The translations under genes and the position numbers were made by a program. A stretch of 64,000 bases of DNA, taken from Halochromatium roseum. GTDB lineage: Bacteria; Pseudomonadota; Gammaproteobacteria; Chromatiales; Chromatiaceae. Under the pieces are notes generated by a model. The model was not told the DNA's origin. It made no database searches and was given only the letters and a program-made list of their open reading frames with translations. Shown here piece by piece: positions 19,808 through 27,715 of this stretch (position 1 is its first letter; the number at the start of each line of letters is the position of its first letter). The stretch lies in assembly GCF_016653315.1 (NCBI RefSeq), contig NZ_NHSH01000057.1:141747-205746 (forward strand), written 5' to 3'.

Positions 19808-20452
19808 TTAGTCTTGTCGAGCTTCACGGGCCTTAACAATCAGCGCGTCCGCGATCTCGAGCAGATCAGCCTTGCTCTTAGCGCCTTCGCCAAGGACGAC
19901 GTACCGCCCATCGACGATGATCATCGGCACGGCGTCGACGCGAAAACGAGCCGCCAGGGTATTCGCGCGCGCCAGCGCTGCCTCGACCGCAAAGCTGTTG
20001 TAGAACTTGGCGAAGGCCTCAGGGTCGACGCCCTGCTCAGCGATCCAGTTGAGTGCGGTCTTTTCGGTGTAGAGATTGGTCCGCTGCTTGATGACGGCAT
20101 CGAAAACCGTCTGGTCCAACGTCTCCAGCTCACCCGCAAAATCGAGGGCGAAGTAGAGTCTGGACAGGTTCTCCCAAGCGGCGCGTCCAAAGGTCACCGG
20201 CACGCGCTCAAAGCGCACATCGCTCGGCAATCCCTCAGCCCATTGCTTGATCAGCGGGTTGATGTCGCCGCAGTGTGGGCAGCCGTAGGAGAAGAACTCC
20301 AAGACCTCGATCTCATCGCCCTCTTGCTCGGTTGCTGGGGCACTGACCGCCTTCCAGTCGCGCCCCTCGACAAGCTCCGCGCTCGCCATCAAGGGCAGGC
20401 AGAGGAAGGCCAGAACGGCCAGGAGGCTGAATCGGCGCTGAATCGCATCCAT
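19808..20452 (-). CDS. dsbA: Thiol:disulfide interchange protein DsbA
   Basis: This is the periplasmic dithiol oxidase that introduces disulfides into exported proteins. The active site is SYGCPHCGD (CPHC, as in E. coli DsbA) near residue 50 of the start chosen here, and the cis-Pro loop appears as AVPMIIVDGRYV. The signal peptide is FSLLAVLAFLCLPLMASA. The ATG at 20452 is preferred because GGAG lies 8 bases upstream; a longer frame reaches 20518 without a recognisable ribosome site. The dsbC gene lies just upstream on the same strand. Confidence 0.92.
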   Translation of the reverse strand: MDAIQRRFSLLAVLAFLCLPLMASAELVEGRDWKAVSAPATEQEGDEIEVLEFFSYGCPHCGDINPLIKQWAEGLPSDVRFERVPVTFGRAAWENLSRLYFALDFAGELETLDQTVFDAVIKQRTNLYTEKTALNWIAEQGVDPEAFAKFYNSFAVEAALARANTLAARFRVDAVPMIIVDGRYVVLGEGAKSKADLLEIADALIVKAREARQD

Positions 20453-20623
20453 TGTCATCTCTCCAGACAAGACTCTCAGGGGCATCCGACCGAGCGGACG
20501 GACAACGAACTCGCGCAACGCGGACTGCTCTCAGCAGCCAGGCCGCTGTTCTGCGCGAAAGGTTAAGGCATAGAGCAGTTTGTGCCGTCGGCGATGACGA
20601 CACGCTTCACGGCTCGAATACTT

Positions 20624-20659
20624 GCTTACTGCTCAAGCACCGCTTACTGCTCAAGCACC
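20624..20659. repeat. 18-bp tandem duplication across the dsbC stop codon
   Basis: Two perfect copies of an 18-base unit (minus-strand sense ending GTGCTTGAGCAGTAAGC). The duplication repeats the last codons VLEQ and the stop codon, so the second stop is never reached. Confidence 0.8.
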
Positions 20660-21369
20660 TGCACGAGCCGCTTGGGCTCGACGAAGCCAGGGACCAGTTG
20701 GCCGTTCTCGAGGACGATGGCCGGAGTGCCACGAATGCCCATCAGCTCACCCAGCTCCATGTGGCGCTGCACTGGATTATTGCAGGCCTGACTGTCGACC
20801 CGATTGCCGTTCTTGGCCTCGGTCATCGCCGCCTGCTGATCGTCGGCGCACCAGACCGCGACGGCCTTGTCGTAGGAGGGCGTGTCGACGCCGGTACGTG
20901 GATAGAACAGGTAGCGAACGCTGATCCCTTCCGCGGCATAACCATCCATCTGATGATGGAGCTTACGGCAGTAGCCGCAGTCGATATCGGTGAAGACGGT
21001 GATCTCATGCTTGGCGTTGGGGGCTTCGAAGACGATCATTTCATCCTCGCCCATGGCCTCGACCGCGCGCTGACGCGCCTCGTTCTGGGCCTTTTCGGCC
21101 AAGTTCTCACGGGTTTCCAGGTCAACGATGGCGCCGTCGATCAGATAGCGGCCATCGCCGGTCATGTACATCACCTGCGGGCCGATCTCGACCTGGAACA
21201 GGCCCTTGATTGGGGTCGGCTGCACGCTGGTCGGCTTTGCATCCGGTAGCACCTTGGCCAAGGCCGCGCGGATAGTCTGCGCCTCACTGGCGCTGCCTGC
21301 CGTGCTGACGGCGAGCAGTGTGACGGCCATGGCGAGGCCAGCGGCCCCGATCCTCAAACGCATTGTCAT
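20644..21369 (-). CDS. dsbC: Thiol:disulfide interchange/isomerase DsbC
   Basis: The 241-residue periplasmic disulfide isomerase has a cleavable signal (LRIGAAGLAMAVTLLAVSTAGSA), an N-terminal dimerisation domain (GLFQVEIGPQVMYMTGDGRYLIDGAIVDL), and a thioredoxin domain with CGYC in FTDIDCGYCRKLHHQM. The TPAIVLENG segment has the cis-Pro. AGGAAAA seven bases before the ATG supports the start. The order xerD-dsbC-dsbA on this strand mirrors the known xerD-dsbC neighbourhood of enterobacteria, though here transcription order is xerD, dsbC, dsbA. Confidence 0.94.
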   Translation of the reverse strand: MTMRLRIGAAGLAMAVTLLAVSTAGSASEAQTIRAALAKVLPDAKPTSVQPTPIKGLFQVEIGPQVMYMTGDGRYLIDGAIVDLETRENLAEKAQNEARQRAVEAMGEDEMIVFEAPNAKHEITVFTDIDCGYCRKLHHQMDGYAAEGISVRYLFYPRTGVDTPSYDKAVAVWCADDQQAAMTEAKNGNRVDSQACNNPVQRHMELGELMGIRGTPAIVLENGQLVPGFVEPKRLVQVLEQ

Positions 21370-21628
21370 GCTGTTTTCCTCAGGTCTCTAGAGACGATGT
21401 TCAATGGGGACTAAGCTCTATCGGGACGCATTTCAATCAACTCCGCTTGCGCCCCAGATCCTCAGGCTTGGCGATTGTGTGCTTAGTTGCACAAGCAAGC
21501 GGCAGTTCCCGACGGCAAAGCCAGGCAAAATAGAGCATGCGACGGATTAGGTCTACTGCTGGCGGGTTACCATCTGTTCAGACAGCGACTCTGATCAAGC
21601 ATGCGGCTGAAGCACGCGGCGACTCCTA

Positions 21629-22582
21629 TCAAGCACGCGGATGGTGCTTCGCATGCAACTGCTTCAGGCGCTCGCGCGCCACATGGGTGTAGATCTGCGT
21701 GGTCGAGAGATCGCTGTGCCCGAGCAACATCTGTACGACGCGCAGATCGGCCCCATGGTTCAACAGGTGCGTGGCAAAGGCGTGCCGCAAGGTGTGTGGC
21801 GAGAGGGGCTTGATGATCCCGGCCAGGGCGGCATAGCGTTTGATGAGTTGCCAGAAGGCCTGACGTGTCATGCAATCGCTGCGCTGGGTCGGAAACAGAT
21901 AGTCGCAGCTGCGATTGCCGAGCAGCAGCGTGCGCGGACCCCGTGCATAGCTGACCAGCCAGCTGGTCGCCTCCTCGCCGAGCGGGACCAAGCGCTCTTT
22001 GTCGCCCTTGCCCGTGATGCGCACCACGCCCTGCGTCAGACTCACGGCGTCTGGCCTCAGGGTGACCAGCTCAGTGACGCGCAAGCCGCTGGCGTAGAGC
22101 ACCTCTAACATGGTGCGATCGCGATGGCCGCGTGGATCATTGGCATCGGGCGCCTCCAGCAGTGCCTCGACATCGGCCTCGGTCAGCGTCTTCGGCAGCG
22201 GTCGGCCTAGCTGAGGCGCCTCGACGCGCTCGCTGGGGTCCTCAGCAATCACGCCCTGACGCCGCAGGTGTCCATAGAACTGACGCAAGCAGGACAGGAC
22301 ACGCGCTGATGAGCGCGGCTTGCGACCCTGCTGCGCAAGCACCGCAAGATAGTCGAGCAGATCGCTACGCTGGGCCAGTGTCAGGCCAGGTCGATGCTCT
22401 CGAGTGAGCCAGTGCTGGAAGCCGCGCAGGTCCGACTGATAGGCGGCGAGCGTGTTCGCGCTGAGCCCGCGCTCCATCCAGAGCGCATCGGCAAAGGCCT
22501 CGATCACGCGCAGTGCGCTATCATCACCTGGGCTCGAGCCCTGCTCGCCCTGGTCTGCAGTCAAGTCGCTGATCTGCCTCAT
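21629..22582 (-). CDS. xerD: Site-specific tyrosine recombinase XerD
   Basis: With XerC it resolves chromosome dimers at dif. The 317-residue product has an N-terminal SAM-like domain (AFADALWMERGLSANTLAAYQSDLRGF). The catalytic domain has Arg in YASGLRVTELVTL, the His/Arg pair in HTLRHAFATHLLNHGADLR, and GHSDLSTTQIYTHV with the nucleophilic Tyr. Length and motifs match XerD rather than a phage integrase. Its ATG overlaps the ogt stop codon by 4 bases, so the two are translationally coupled. Confidence 0.93.
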   Translation of the reverse strand: MRQISDLTADQGEQGSSPGDDSALRVIEAFADALWMERGLSANTLAAYQSDLRGFQHWLTREHRPGLTLAQRSDLLDYLAVLAQQGRKPRSSARVLSCLRQFYGHLRRQGVIAEDPSERVEAPQLGRPLPKTLTEADVEALLEAPDANDPRGHRDRTMLEVLYASGLRVTELVTLRPDAVSLTQGVVRITGKGDKERLVPLGEEATSWLVSYARGPRTLLLGNRSCDYLFPTQRSDCMTRQAFWQLIKRYAALAGIIKPLSPHTLRHAFATHLLNHGADLRVVQMLLGHSDLSTTQIYTHVARERLKQLHAKHHPRA

Positions 22583-23133
22583 TGCTGGCCCCTCGCCTCG
22601 CTCGGCCTTGGTAGCTCCAGTGGCGCCAGTCGTTTCGGTGGCCTCGGCTGCTCCCGGCTGAGCGATGCCTCGTGGTCGAGCAGCCAGCGCTTGATCGCGA
22701 CGAGGCGGCCGCTGCGATCGCCGGCGAAGCCGCCAAGACCGCGCGCGGCGATGACCCGGTGGCAGGGAATCCGCAGCGGCACGGGGTTAGCGCGACAGGC
22801 ATTGCCAACCGCGCGCGCGGAGCTGTCGAGCGCTTCCGCGAGCGCCCCATAGGTGCGAGGGCATCCGGGCGGAATAGCAGCGATCATCGCCCAGACCCGG
22901 TGCTGAAAGACCGTACCCGTCAGCTCGATGGCGCAGCTGAAGTGATGCCGCGGGTCCGCAAAATAGGCTTCCATTTCAGCGCTTAGCCATGCTGGCGTTG
23001 CTGCCCTCGCCGGCATCTGCGCAAGCGCGGGTCCAGTCGCAAGCTCAGGCGCGAGCAGAACCCGCGTCAGCTGATGGTCCCGCCAAAAAACGCCAATCGC
23101 GCCAAAGGGTGTCGGAAGCTGACTGTAATTCAT
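22579..23133 (-). CDS. ogt: Methylated-DNA-protein-cysteine S-methyltransferase (Ogt-type)
   Basis: This suicide enzyme removes alkyl groups from O6-alkylguanine. The 184-residue protein shows the catalytic loop IPCHRVIA, preceded by the ARAVGNACRANPVPLRI helix-turn-helix and the Asn hinge. The C-terminal GGFAGDRSGRLVAIKRWLLDHE is typical. There is no Ada-type N-terminal regulatory domain. It overlaps xerD and is only 26 bases from the divergent ycgN gene, so promoter elements of each must extend into the other. Confidence 0.93.
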   Translation of the reverse strand: MNYSQLPTPFGAIGVFWRDHQLTRVLLAPELATGPALAQMPARAATPAWLSAEMEAYFADPRHHFSCAIELTGTVFQHRVWAMIAAIPPGCPRTYGALAEALDSSARAVGNACRANPVPLRIPCHRVIAARGLGGFAGDRSGRLVAIKRWLLDHEASLSREQPRPPKRLAPLELPRPSEARGQQ

Positions 23134-23159
23134 CGAGCCGAACCGGCTAAGCTAGTGGG

Positions 23160-23639
23160 ATGTCCAGTATCAATCAGACCCAGCCGATGGCCAACCCTTC
23201 TGCAGCAATCGATGCCTTCTGGGAGCGCATTGCGCTCGATCAGCTCTCCGCCACGCAGTGGGAATCACTCTGTGACGGCTGCGCCAAGTGCTGCGTCACC
23301 AAGTACGAAGACGAGGACACCGGCGCCATCCACTACACCGATGTCGCCTGCTATCTCCTCGATCAGGACGGCTGCCACTGTACCGATTATCCGCATCGCT
23401 CCGAGCGCGTGCCCGACTGCGTCACGCTGACGCCAGCAACCCTAGCAGAGCCCTACTGGCTGCCTGAGACCTGCGCCTATCGGCTCGTTGCCGAGGGTAA
23501 GCCGCTGCCAGACTGGCACCCGCTCATCTGCGGTGATCCTGACGCGGTGCACCGTCTCGGTCAGAGTGTCCGTGGTCGAGTCGAATCCGAGACCACCGCC
23601 GGCGATCCGTTGATGCGCCTGATCACCTGGATTCGATGA
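23160..23639 (+). CDS. ycgN: YcgN-family cysteine-cluster protein (UPF0260)
   Basis: The 159-residue protein has the family's conserved Cys pattern: LCDGCAKCCVTKYED, TDVACYLLDQDGCHCTDYPHRSERVPDC and the LPETCAYRLVAEGKPLPDWHPL segment, which aligns well with E. coli YcgN. The spacing suggests an Fe-S or zinc site; function unknown. Translation may begin at the ATG at 23187 instead. Its stop overlaps the yceF start in ATGA form. Confidence 0.92.
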   Translation: MSSINQTQPMANPSAAIDAFWERIALDQLSATQWESLCDGCAKCCVTKYEDEDTGAIHYTDVACYLLDQDGCHCTDYPHRSERVPDCVTLTPATLAEPYWLPETCAYRLVAEGKPLPDWHPLICGDPDAVHRLGQSVRGRVESETTAGDPLMRLITWIR

Positions 23640-24349
23640 GTCTCATGACCAAGCACAGCGCAACATCTACACCTGCCAACCCCCCAACCCAAACCACGAC
23701 TCCGACTGCGACTCCGATTGCGACATTGGCCTCAGCCTCAGCTAATGCGCTCAATGCCGGATCTGAGCGCACCCTCGTGCTGGCGTCAACCTCGCCATTC
23801 CGGCGCGAGCTGCTCGACCGCCTCGGCCTCCGCTTCCAGACCGCCGCGCCGGATTGCGACGAGACGCGCCTCGGCGACGAGCCACCGCAAGCACTGGTGC
23901 AACGGCTCGCGGAGTCGAAGGCACGCGCGGTCGCGGCACAGTTTCCGGATGCGCTGATCATCGGCTCGGATCAGGTCGCCTGCCTGGACGAGCAGGTGCT
24001 GGGCAAGCCCGGCACCCGCGAGCGAGCCCTCGAACAGCTGCGCCAAGCCTCTGGGCGCCGCGTCACCTTTGCGACCGGGCTGTGCCTCTTTGATGCACGC
24101 AAGGCCCAAGCCCAAGTCTGCTGCGAGACCTACCAGGTGCAGTTTCGTGTGCTATCGGAGGCCGAGATCGCCGCCTATGTCGACCGCGAGCAGCCGTTTG
24201 GCTGCGCCGGCAGCTTCAAGTCGGAGGGGCTCGGGATCGCGCTCTTCGAGCGCTTAGAGGGTAATGACCCGACCAGCCTCATCGGGCTGCCGCTGATTCG
24301 GCTCTGCGAGCTGCTACGCGCAGCCGGAATCGATCCGTTGCAGGCCTGA
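23636..24349 (+). CDS. yceF: Maf-family nucleotide pyrophosphatase, YceF type (7-methyl-GTP)
   Basis: The 237-residue protein hydrolyses non-canonical NTPs; the YceF subgroup acts on m7GTP. Visible signatures are LVLASTSPFRRELLDRLGL (phosphate loop), GSDQVACLDEQVLGKPG (catalytic Asp) and FKSEGLGIALFERLEGNDPTSLIGLPL, closely matching E. coli YceF. About 40 Thr/Pro/Ala-rich N-terminal residues, encoded by short repeats near 23697-23725, are extra. A 163-bp internal segment (23828-23990) is duplicated at 33981-34143. The stop codon lies exactly at the left edge of the restriction island. Confidence 0.94.
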   Translation: MSLMTKHSATSTPANPPTQTTTPTATPIATLASASANALNAGSERTLVLASTSPFRRELLDRLGLRFQTAAPDCDETRLGDEPPQALVQRLAESKARAVAAQFPDALIIGSDQVACLDEQVLGKPGTRERALEQLRQASGRRVTFATGLCLFDARKAQAQVCCETYQVQFRVLSEAEIAAYVDREQPFGCAGSFKSEGLGIALFERLEGNDPTSLIGLPLIRLCELLRAAGIDPLQA

Positions 24350-24404
24350 AGCAGGCGCACCTAGGGAATTATGAGGCGATGGAGGAACCATTGGCAGACA
24401 TGGC
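24344..24404 (+). pseudogene. 3' remnant of a YgjP-like gene at the left island edge
   Basis: From GCCTGA (which also supplies the yceF stop) onward, the sequence aligns with the 3' end of the intact YgjP-like gene at about 33715-33775. It encodes QAHLGNYEAMEEPLADMA versus QAHLGDYAAMEARLADMA, with about 9 mismatches in 60 bases. The frame stays open to 24567 and ends with a CSACGE motif, but there is no catalytic HExxH part. It is a scar of the event that built the island rather than a working gene. Confidence 0.7.
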
Positions 24405-24553
24405 CCCACTCCGCGACCTCTGCCGCCAACTAGCGCGCATCCAGGCCCAAACCACCCCACCCATCGACACAGGCTTGCGATTTAGCCAGGCCTCTTACAA
24501 TACATTCCAGTGCTCGGCCTGTGGCGAGGTCATCAACCTCCACGAAGGAATCC

Positions 24554-26107
24554 ATGGCGAAGAATAAGCCCGAAAATGCCAAGTCCCTCGAATCCTGGAT
24601 CTGGGACGCCGCCTGCTCCATCCGCGGAGCCAAGGATGCGCCGAAATACAAGGACTACATCCTCCCGCTGATCTTCACCAAGCGCCTCTGCGATGTGTTC
24701 GACGACGAGTTGAACCGCATCGCCGCGGAGGTCGGCTCGCGCCGGTCGGCCTTCGCGCTCGCCAAGGCCGACCACAAGCTGGTGCGATTCTACCTGCCGC
24801 TGGTCCCGGAGGACCCCGAGCAACCCGTCTGGTCCGTCATCCGCAAGCTCGCGGACAGAATCGGCGAAGGCGTCACCAGCCAGATGCGCGCCATCGCCCG
24901 GGAAAACCCGCTGCTGCAGGGCATCATCGACCGCGTCGACTTCAACGCCACCACCCACGGTCAGCGCGACCTCGACGACGACCGCCTGTCCAATCTGATC
25001 GAAGCCATCAGTACCAAGCGCCTGGGTCTGGACGACGTCGAGGCCGACATCATCGGCAAGAGCTACGAATACCTGATCCGCAAATTCGCCGAGGGCGGCG
25101 GCCAGAGCGCAGGCGAGTTCTACACCCCGCCCGAGGTCGGCACCATCATGTCACGCGTGCTTGCCCCGGAGCCGGGCATGGAGATCTACGACCCCTGCTG
25201 CGGCTCCGGTGGCCTGCTGATCAAGTGCGAGATCGCGATGGAGGAGACCGCCAAGAGCGAACGGCCCGCTCCCCTCAAGCTCTATGGTCAGGAGTACATC
25301 GCCGACACCTGGGCCATGGCCAACATGAACCTGATCATCCACGACTTCGAGGGTGAGATCGAGATCGGCGATACCTTCAAGCACCCCAAATTCCGCTGGC
25401 GCGGCCGACTGCGCACCTTCGACCGCGTCGTCGCCAATCCCATGTGGAACCAGAACTGGTTCACCGAGGCCGACTACGACAACGACGAGCTCGACCGCTT
25501 CCCCGCCGGGGCAGGCTTCCCCGGCAAATCCTCCGCCGACTGGGGCTGGGTGCAGCACATGCACGCCAGCCTCAATGACATAGGGCGTGCCGCCGTCGTC
25601 CTCGACACCGGCGCCGCCTCCCGCGGCTCGGGCAATGCCGGCACCAACAAGGAGAAGACCGTCCGCCAGTGGTTCGTCGACCACGACCTGATCGAGAGCG
25701 TCCTCTACCTGCCCGAAAACCTCTTCTACAACACCACCGCACCTGGCATCGTCCTGTTCCTGAACAAGACCAAGCCCGAGGCCCGGCGGGGTAAGATCTT
25801 CCTCGTCAACGCCAGCCAGGTCTTCGAAAAGGGCGACCCCAAGAACTTCATCCCGCCCGAGGGCATCGCACGCATCGCCGACACCCTCATCGGGTGGAAG
25901 GAAGCGGACAAGCTCAGCCAGATCGTCGATCTCGCGGAGTTGAAGAAGAACGACTACAACATCTCCCCCAGCCGCTACATCCATACCAGCGACGCCGAAA
26001 CCTATCGGCCGCTGGAGGAGATCGTCGCCGACCTGGACGCGGCGGAGGCCGAGGCGCGCGAGGCCGATGCGACGCTGCGGGAGATTCTGCGGAAGATCGG
26101 GGTATGA
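24554..26107 (+). CDS. hsdM: Type I restriction-modification system methyltransferase subunit HsdM
   Basis: The 517-residue adenine-N6 methyltransferase uses S-adenosylmethionine. The N-terminal HsdM helical domain (SLESWIWDAACSIRGAKD...FTKRLCDVFDDEL) is followed by GEFYTPPEVGTIMSRVLAPEPG. SAM motif I is DPCCGSGG at about residue 213, and the catalytic motif IV reads NPMW at about residue 295 instead of NPPF/Y. The ATG at 24554 has AAGGA upstream and gives the family N-terminus. The DUF1016 fragment overlaps the stop by 4 bases; hsdS and hsdR follow further downstream. Confidence 0.95.
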   Translation: MAKNKPENAKSLESWIWDAACSIRGAKDAPKYKDYILPLIFTKRLCDVFDDELNRIAAEVGSRRSAFALAKADHKLVRFYLPLVPEDPEQPVWSVIRKLADRIGEGVTSQMRAIARENPLLQGIIDRVDFNATTHGQRDLDDDRLSNLIEAISTKRLGLDDVEADIIGKSYEYLIRKFAEGGGQSAGEFYTPPEVGTIMSRVLAPEPGMEIYDPCCGSGGLLIKCEIAMEETAKSERPAPLKLYGQEYIADTWAMANMNLIIHDFEGEIEIGDTFKHPKFRWRGRLRTFDRVVANPMWNQNWFTEADYDNDELDRFPAGAGFPGKSSADWGWVQHMHASLNDIGRAAVVLDTGAASRGSGNAGTNKEKTVRQWFVDHDLIESVLYLPENLFYNTTAPGIVLFLNKTKPEARRGKIFLVNASQVFEKGDPKNFIPPEGIARIADTLIGWKEADKLSQIVDLAELKKNDYNISPSRYIHTSDAETYRPLEEIVADLDAAEAEAREADATLREILRKIGV

Positions 26108-26421
26108 GCGAGCCCAACGACCTGAACGACGCCCCCGACCGCTTGCTGGGCGAGTTGCGGGGCATGATCACAGATGCGCGGGAACAGCTCGCCCAGACCG
26201 CCAATGCCGCGCTCACGATGCTCTACTGGAACTTGGGAAGTCGGCTGCACCGCGAGATTCTCGGCGAGAAACGTGCCGAATACGGTACGCAGATTGTCGC
26301 CGCAGTGGGGCGACAATTGTCCGGCTGGCTCGGAAGCGCCTTCAGTGAGGAGAACCTCTGGCGAATGATTCAATTTGCGGAGGCGTTTTCGTCGAAGCCC
26401 AGAAGATTGACAAGGCGTTGA
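26104..26421 (+). pseudogene. Truncated DUF1016 (YhcG N-terminal domain) gene
   Basis: The frame starts in the hsdM stop (ATGA) and encodes 105 residues of the YhcG/DUF1016 N-terminal domain, including LTMLYWNLGSRLHREILGEKRAEYGTQIV and FSEENLWRMIQFAEAF. Homology stops at about 26388, and the usual C-terminal PD-(D/E)XK nuclease part (roughly 200 more residues) is absent. After the break, another frame reads VEAQKIDKALKEIL and a stop, the end of some other gene. It may still yield a small protein; loss of the nuclease is clear. Confidence 0.7.
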
Positions 26422-26440
26422 AGGAGATTCTTTAGAAGCC

Positions 26441-27712
26441 GTGATTATGATTAACTGGCAGCAAACCACAGTTGGTGAGATTGCCACCGGATTCCTCAAC
26501 GGAGGAACGCCAACAACCTCGCGGGCTGATTTCTGGAAGGGAGAGATTCCTTGGATCACAAGCAAGTGGCTTGGGGAGAAATTAGAACTCACAACCGGGG
26601 AAAAATTCGTGTCCGAAGAAGCGGTCAAGAAGACCGCCACCAAGATCGTCCCCAAAGACAGTATCATCTTCGCAACGCGGGTAGGAGTCGGCAAAGTTGG
26701 CATCAACCGGATTGACCTCGCCATCAATCAGGATCTCGCAGGCGTTCTGATCGACAACGAGAACTATGACATCAAGTTTCTCGCTTACCAACTCGGGATC
26801 GATTCGATCCAGCAATACGTTGCGATGAACAAGCGCGGCGCGACGATCAAGGGAATCACGCGGGACTGCCTCGAACAGATCCGGCTCAACGTCCCCCCAC
26901 TCCCCGAGCAGAAGCGGATCGCGCACATCCTTTCGACGGTGCAGCGGGCAATCGAAGCGCAGCAGCGGATCATTCAGACCACCACCGAGCTGAAAAAGGC
27001 CCTCATGCACAAGCTCTTCACCGAAGGCCTTCGCAACGAAGCCCGAAAAGAGACCGAAATCGGCCCCGTGCCCGAAAGCTGGGAGGTGGTGGAGTTGGAA
27101 ACCCTATTTGAGAAGCAGCCACAGAACGGAATCTACAAGCACAAGCGCGACTACGGCTCAGGCACCCAGATTTTGCGAATCGATGACTTCAGCAACGACG
27201 GTGACGTCGTTAACCGAGCTGGAAACCTTGTCGCGCTGGCTCGCGACGAAATCGAAACCTACGGACTGGAACCTGGCGACATCGTCATCAACCGAGTGAA
27301 CAGTCTTTCCCACTTGGGCAAGACCGCCCTGATCGGAGCGATCAGCGGTGATATGGTCTTTGAGTCCAATATGATGCGGTTCTCGGTCGACGAATCGCAG
27401 GTTCTGAAAGAATACGTCTTCAAGTTTTTAAGTTCCCCGCTGACCAAGAAGCAGATCATCGGGACAGCGAAGCGTGCCGTTGCGCAGTCGAGCATCAACC
27501 AGGGCGACGTTAAGGCGATCATCGTCCCCAAACCGACGCTTGAAGAACAGGGCGAGATTGTTGCGGCGCTTGACGCCACCGAAGCCAAGATCTCCCATTC
27601 GACCGATAAAGCAGCGGTTCTCCAAGACCTCTTCCGCACCCTCCTTCACGAACTGATGACCGCGAAGATCCGTGTTCACGAGTTGGAATTTGAAATGATG
27701 AATTTGGAATAG
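26441..27712 (+). CDS. hsdS: Type I restriction-modification specificity subunit HsdS
   Basis: The 423-residue subunit has the standard two target-recognition domains, each followed by a conserved helix. TRD1 covers about residues 5-150 (TVGEIATGFLNGGTPTTSRADFWKG, ending LNVPPLPEQKRIAHILSTVQRAIEAQQ). TRD2 is about 205-385 (PESWEVVELETLFEKQPQNGI, ending KPTLEEQGEIVAALDATEAKI). The two half-sites recognised cannot be read from sequence. GTG at 26441 or ATG at 26447 may be the start. Base composition is more AT-rich than in hsdM and hsdR, consistent with module exchange of specificity genes. Confidence 0.94.
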   Translation: MIMINWQQTTVGEIATGFLNGGTPTTSRADFWKGEIPWITSKWLGEKLELTTGEKFVSEEAVKKTATKIVPKDSIIFATRVGVGKVGINRIDLAINQDLAGVLIDNENYDIKFLAYQLGIDSIQQYVAMNKRGATIKGITRDCLEQIRLNVPPLPEQKRIAHILSTVQRAIEAQQRIIQTTTELKKALMHKLFTEGLRNEARKETEIGPVPESWEVVELETLFEKQPQNGIYKHKRDYGSGTQILRIDDFSNDGDVVNRAGNLVALARDEIETYGLEPGDIVINRVNSLSHLGKTALIGAISGDMVFESNMMRFSVDESQVLKEYVFKFLSSPLTKKQIIGTAKRAVAQSSINQGDVKAIIVPKPTLEEQGEIVAALDATEAKISHSTDKAAVLQDLFRTLLHELMTAKIRVHELEFEMMNLE

Positions 27713-27715
27713 CCA

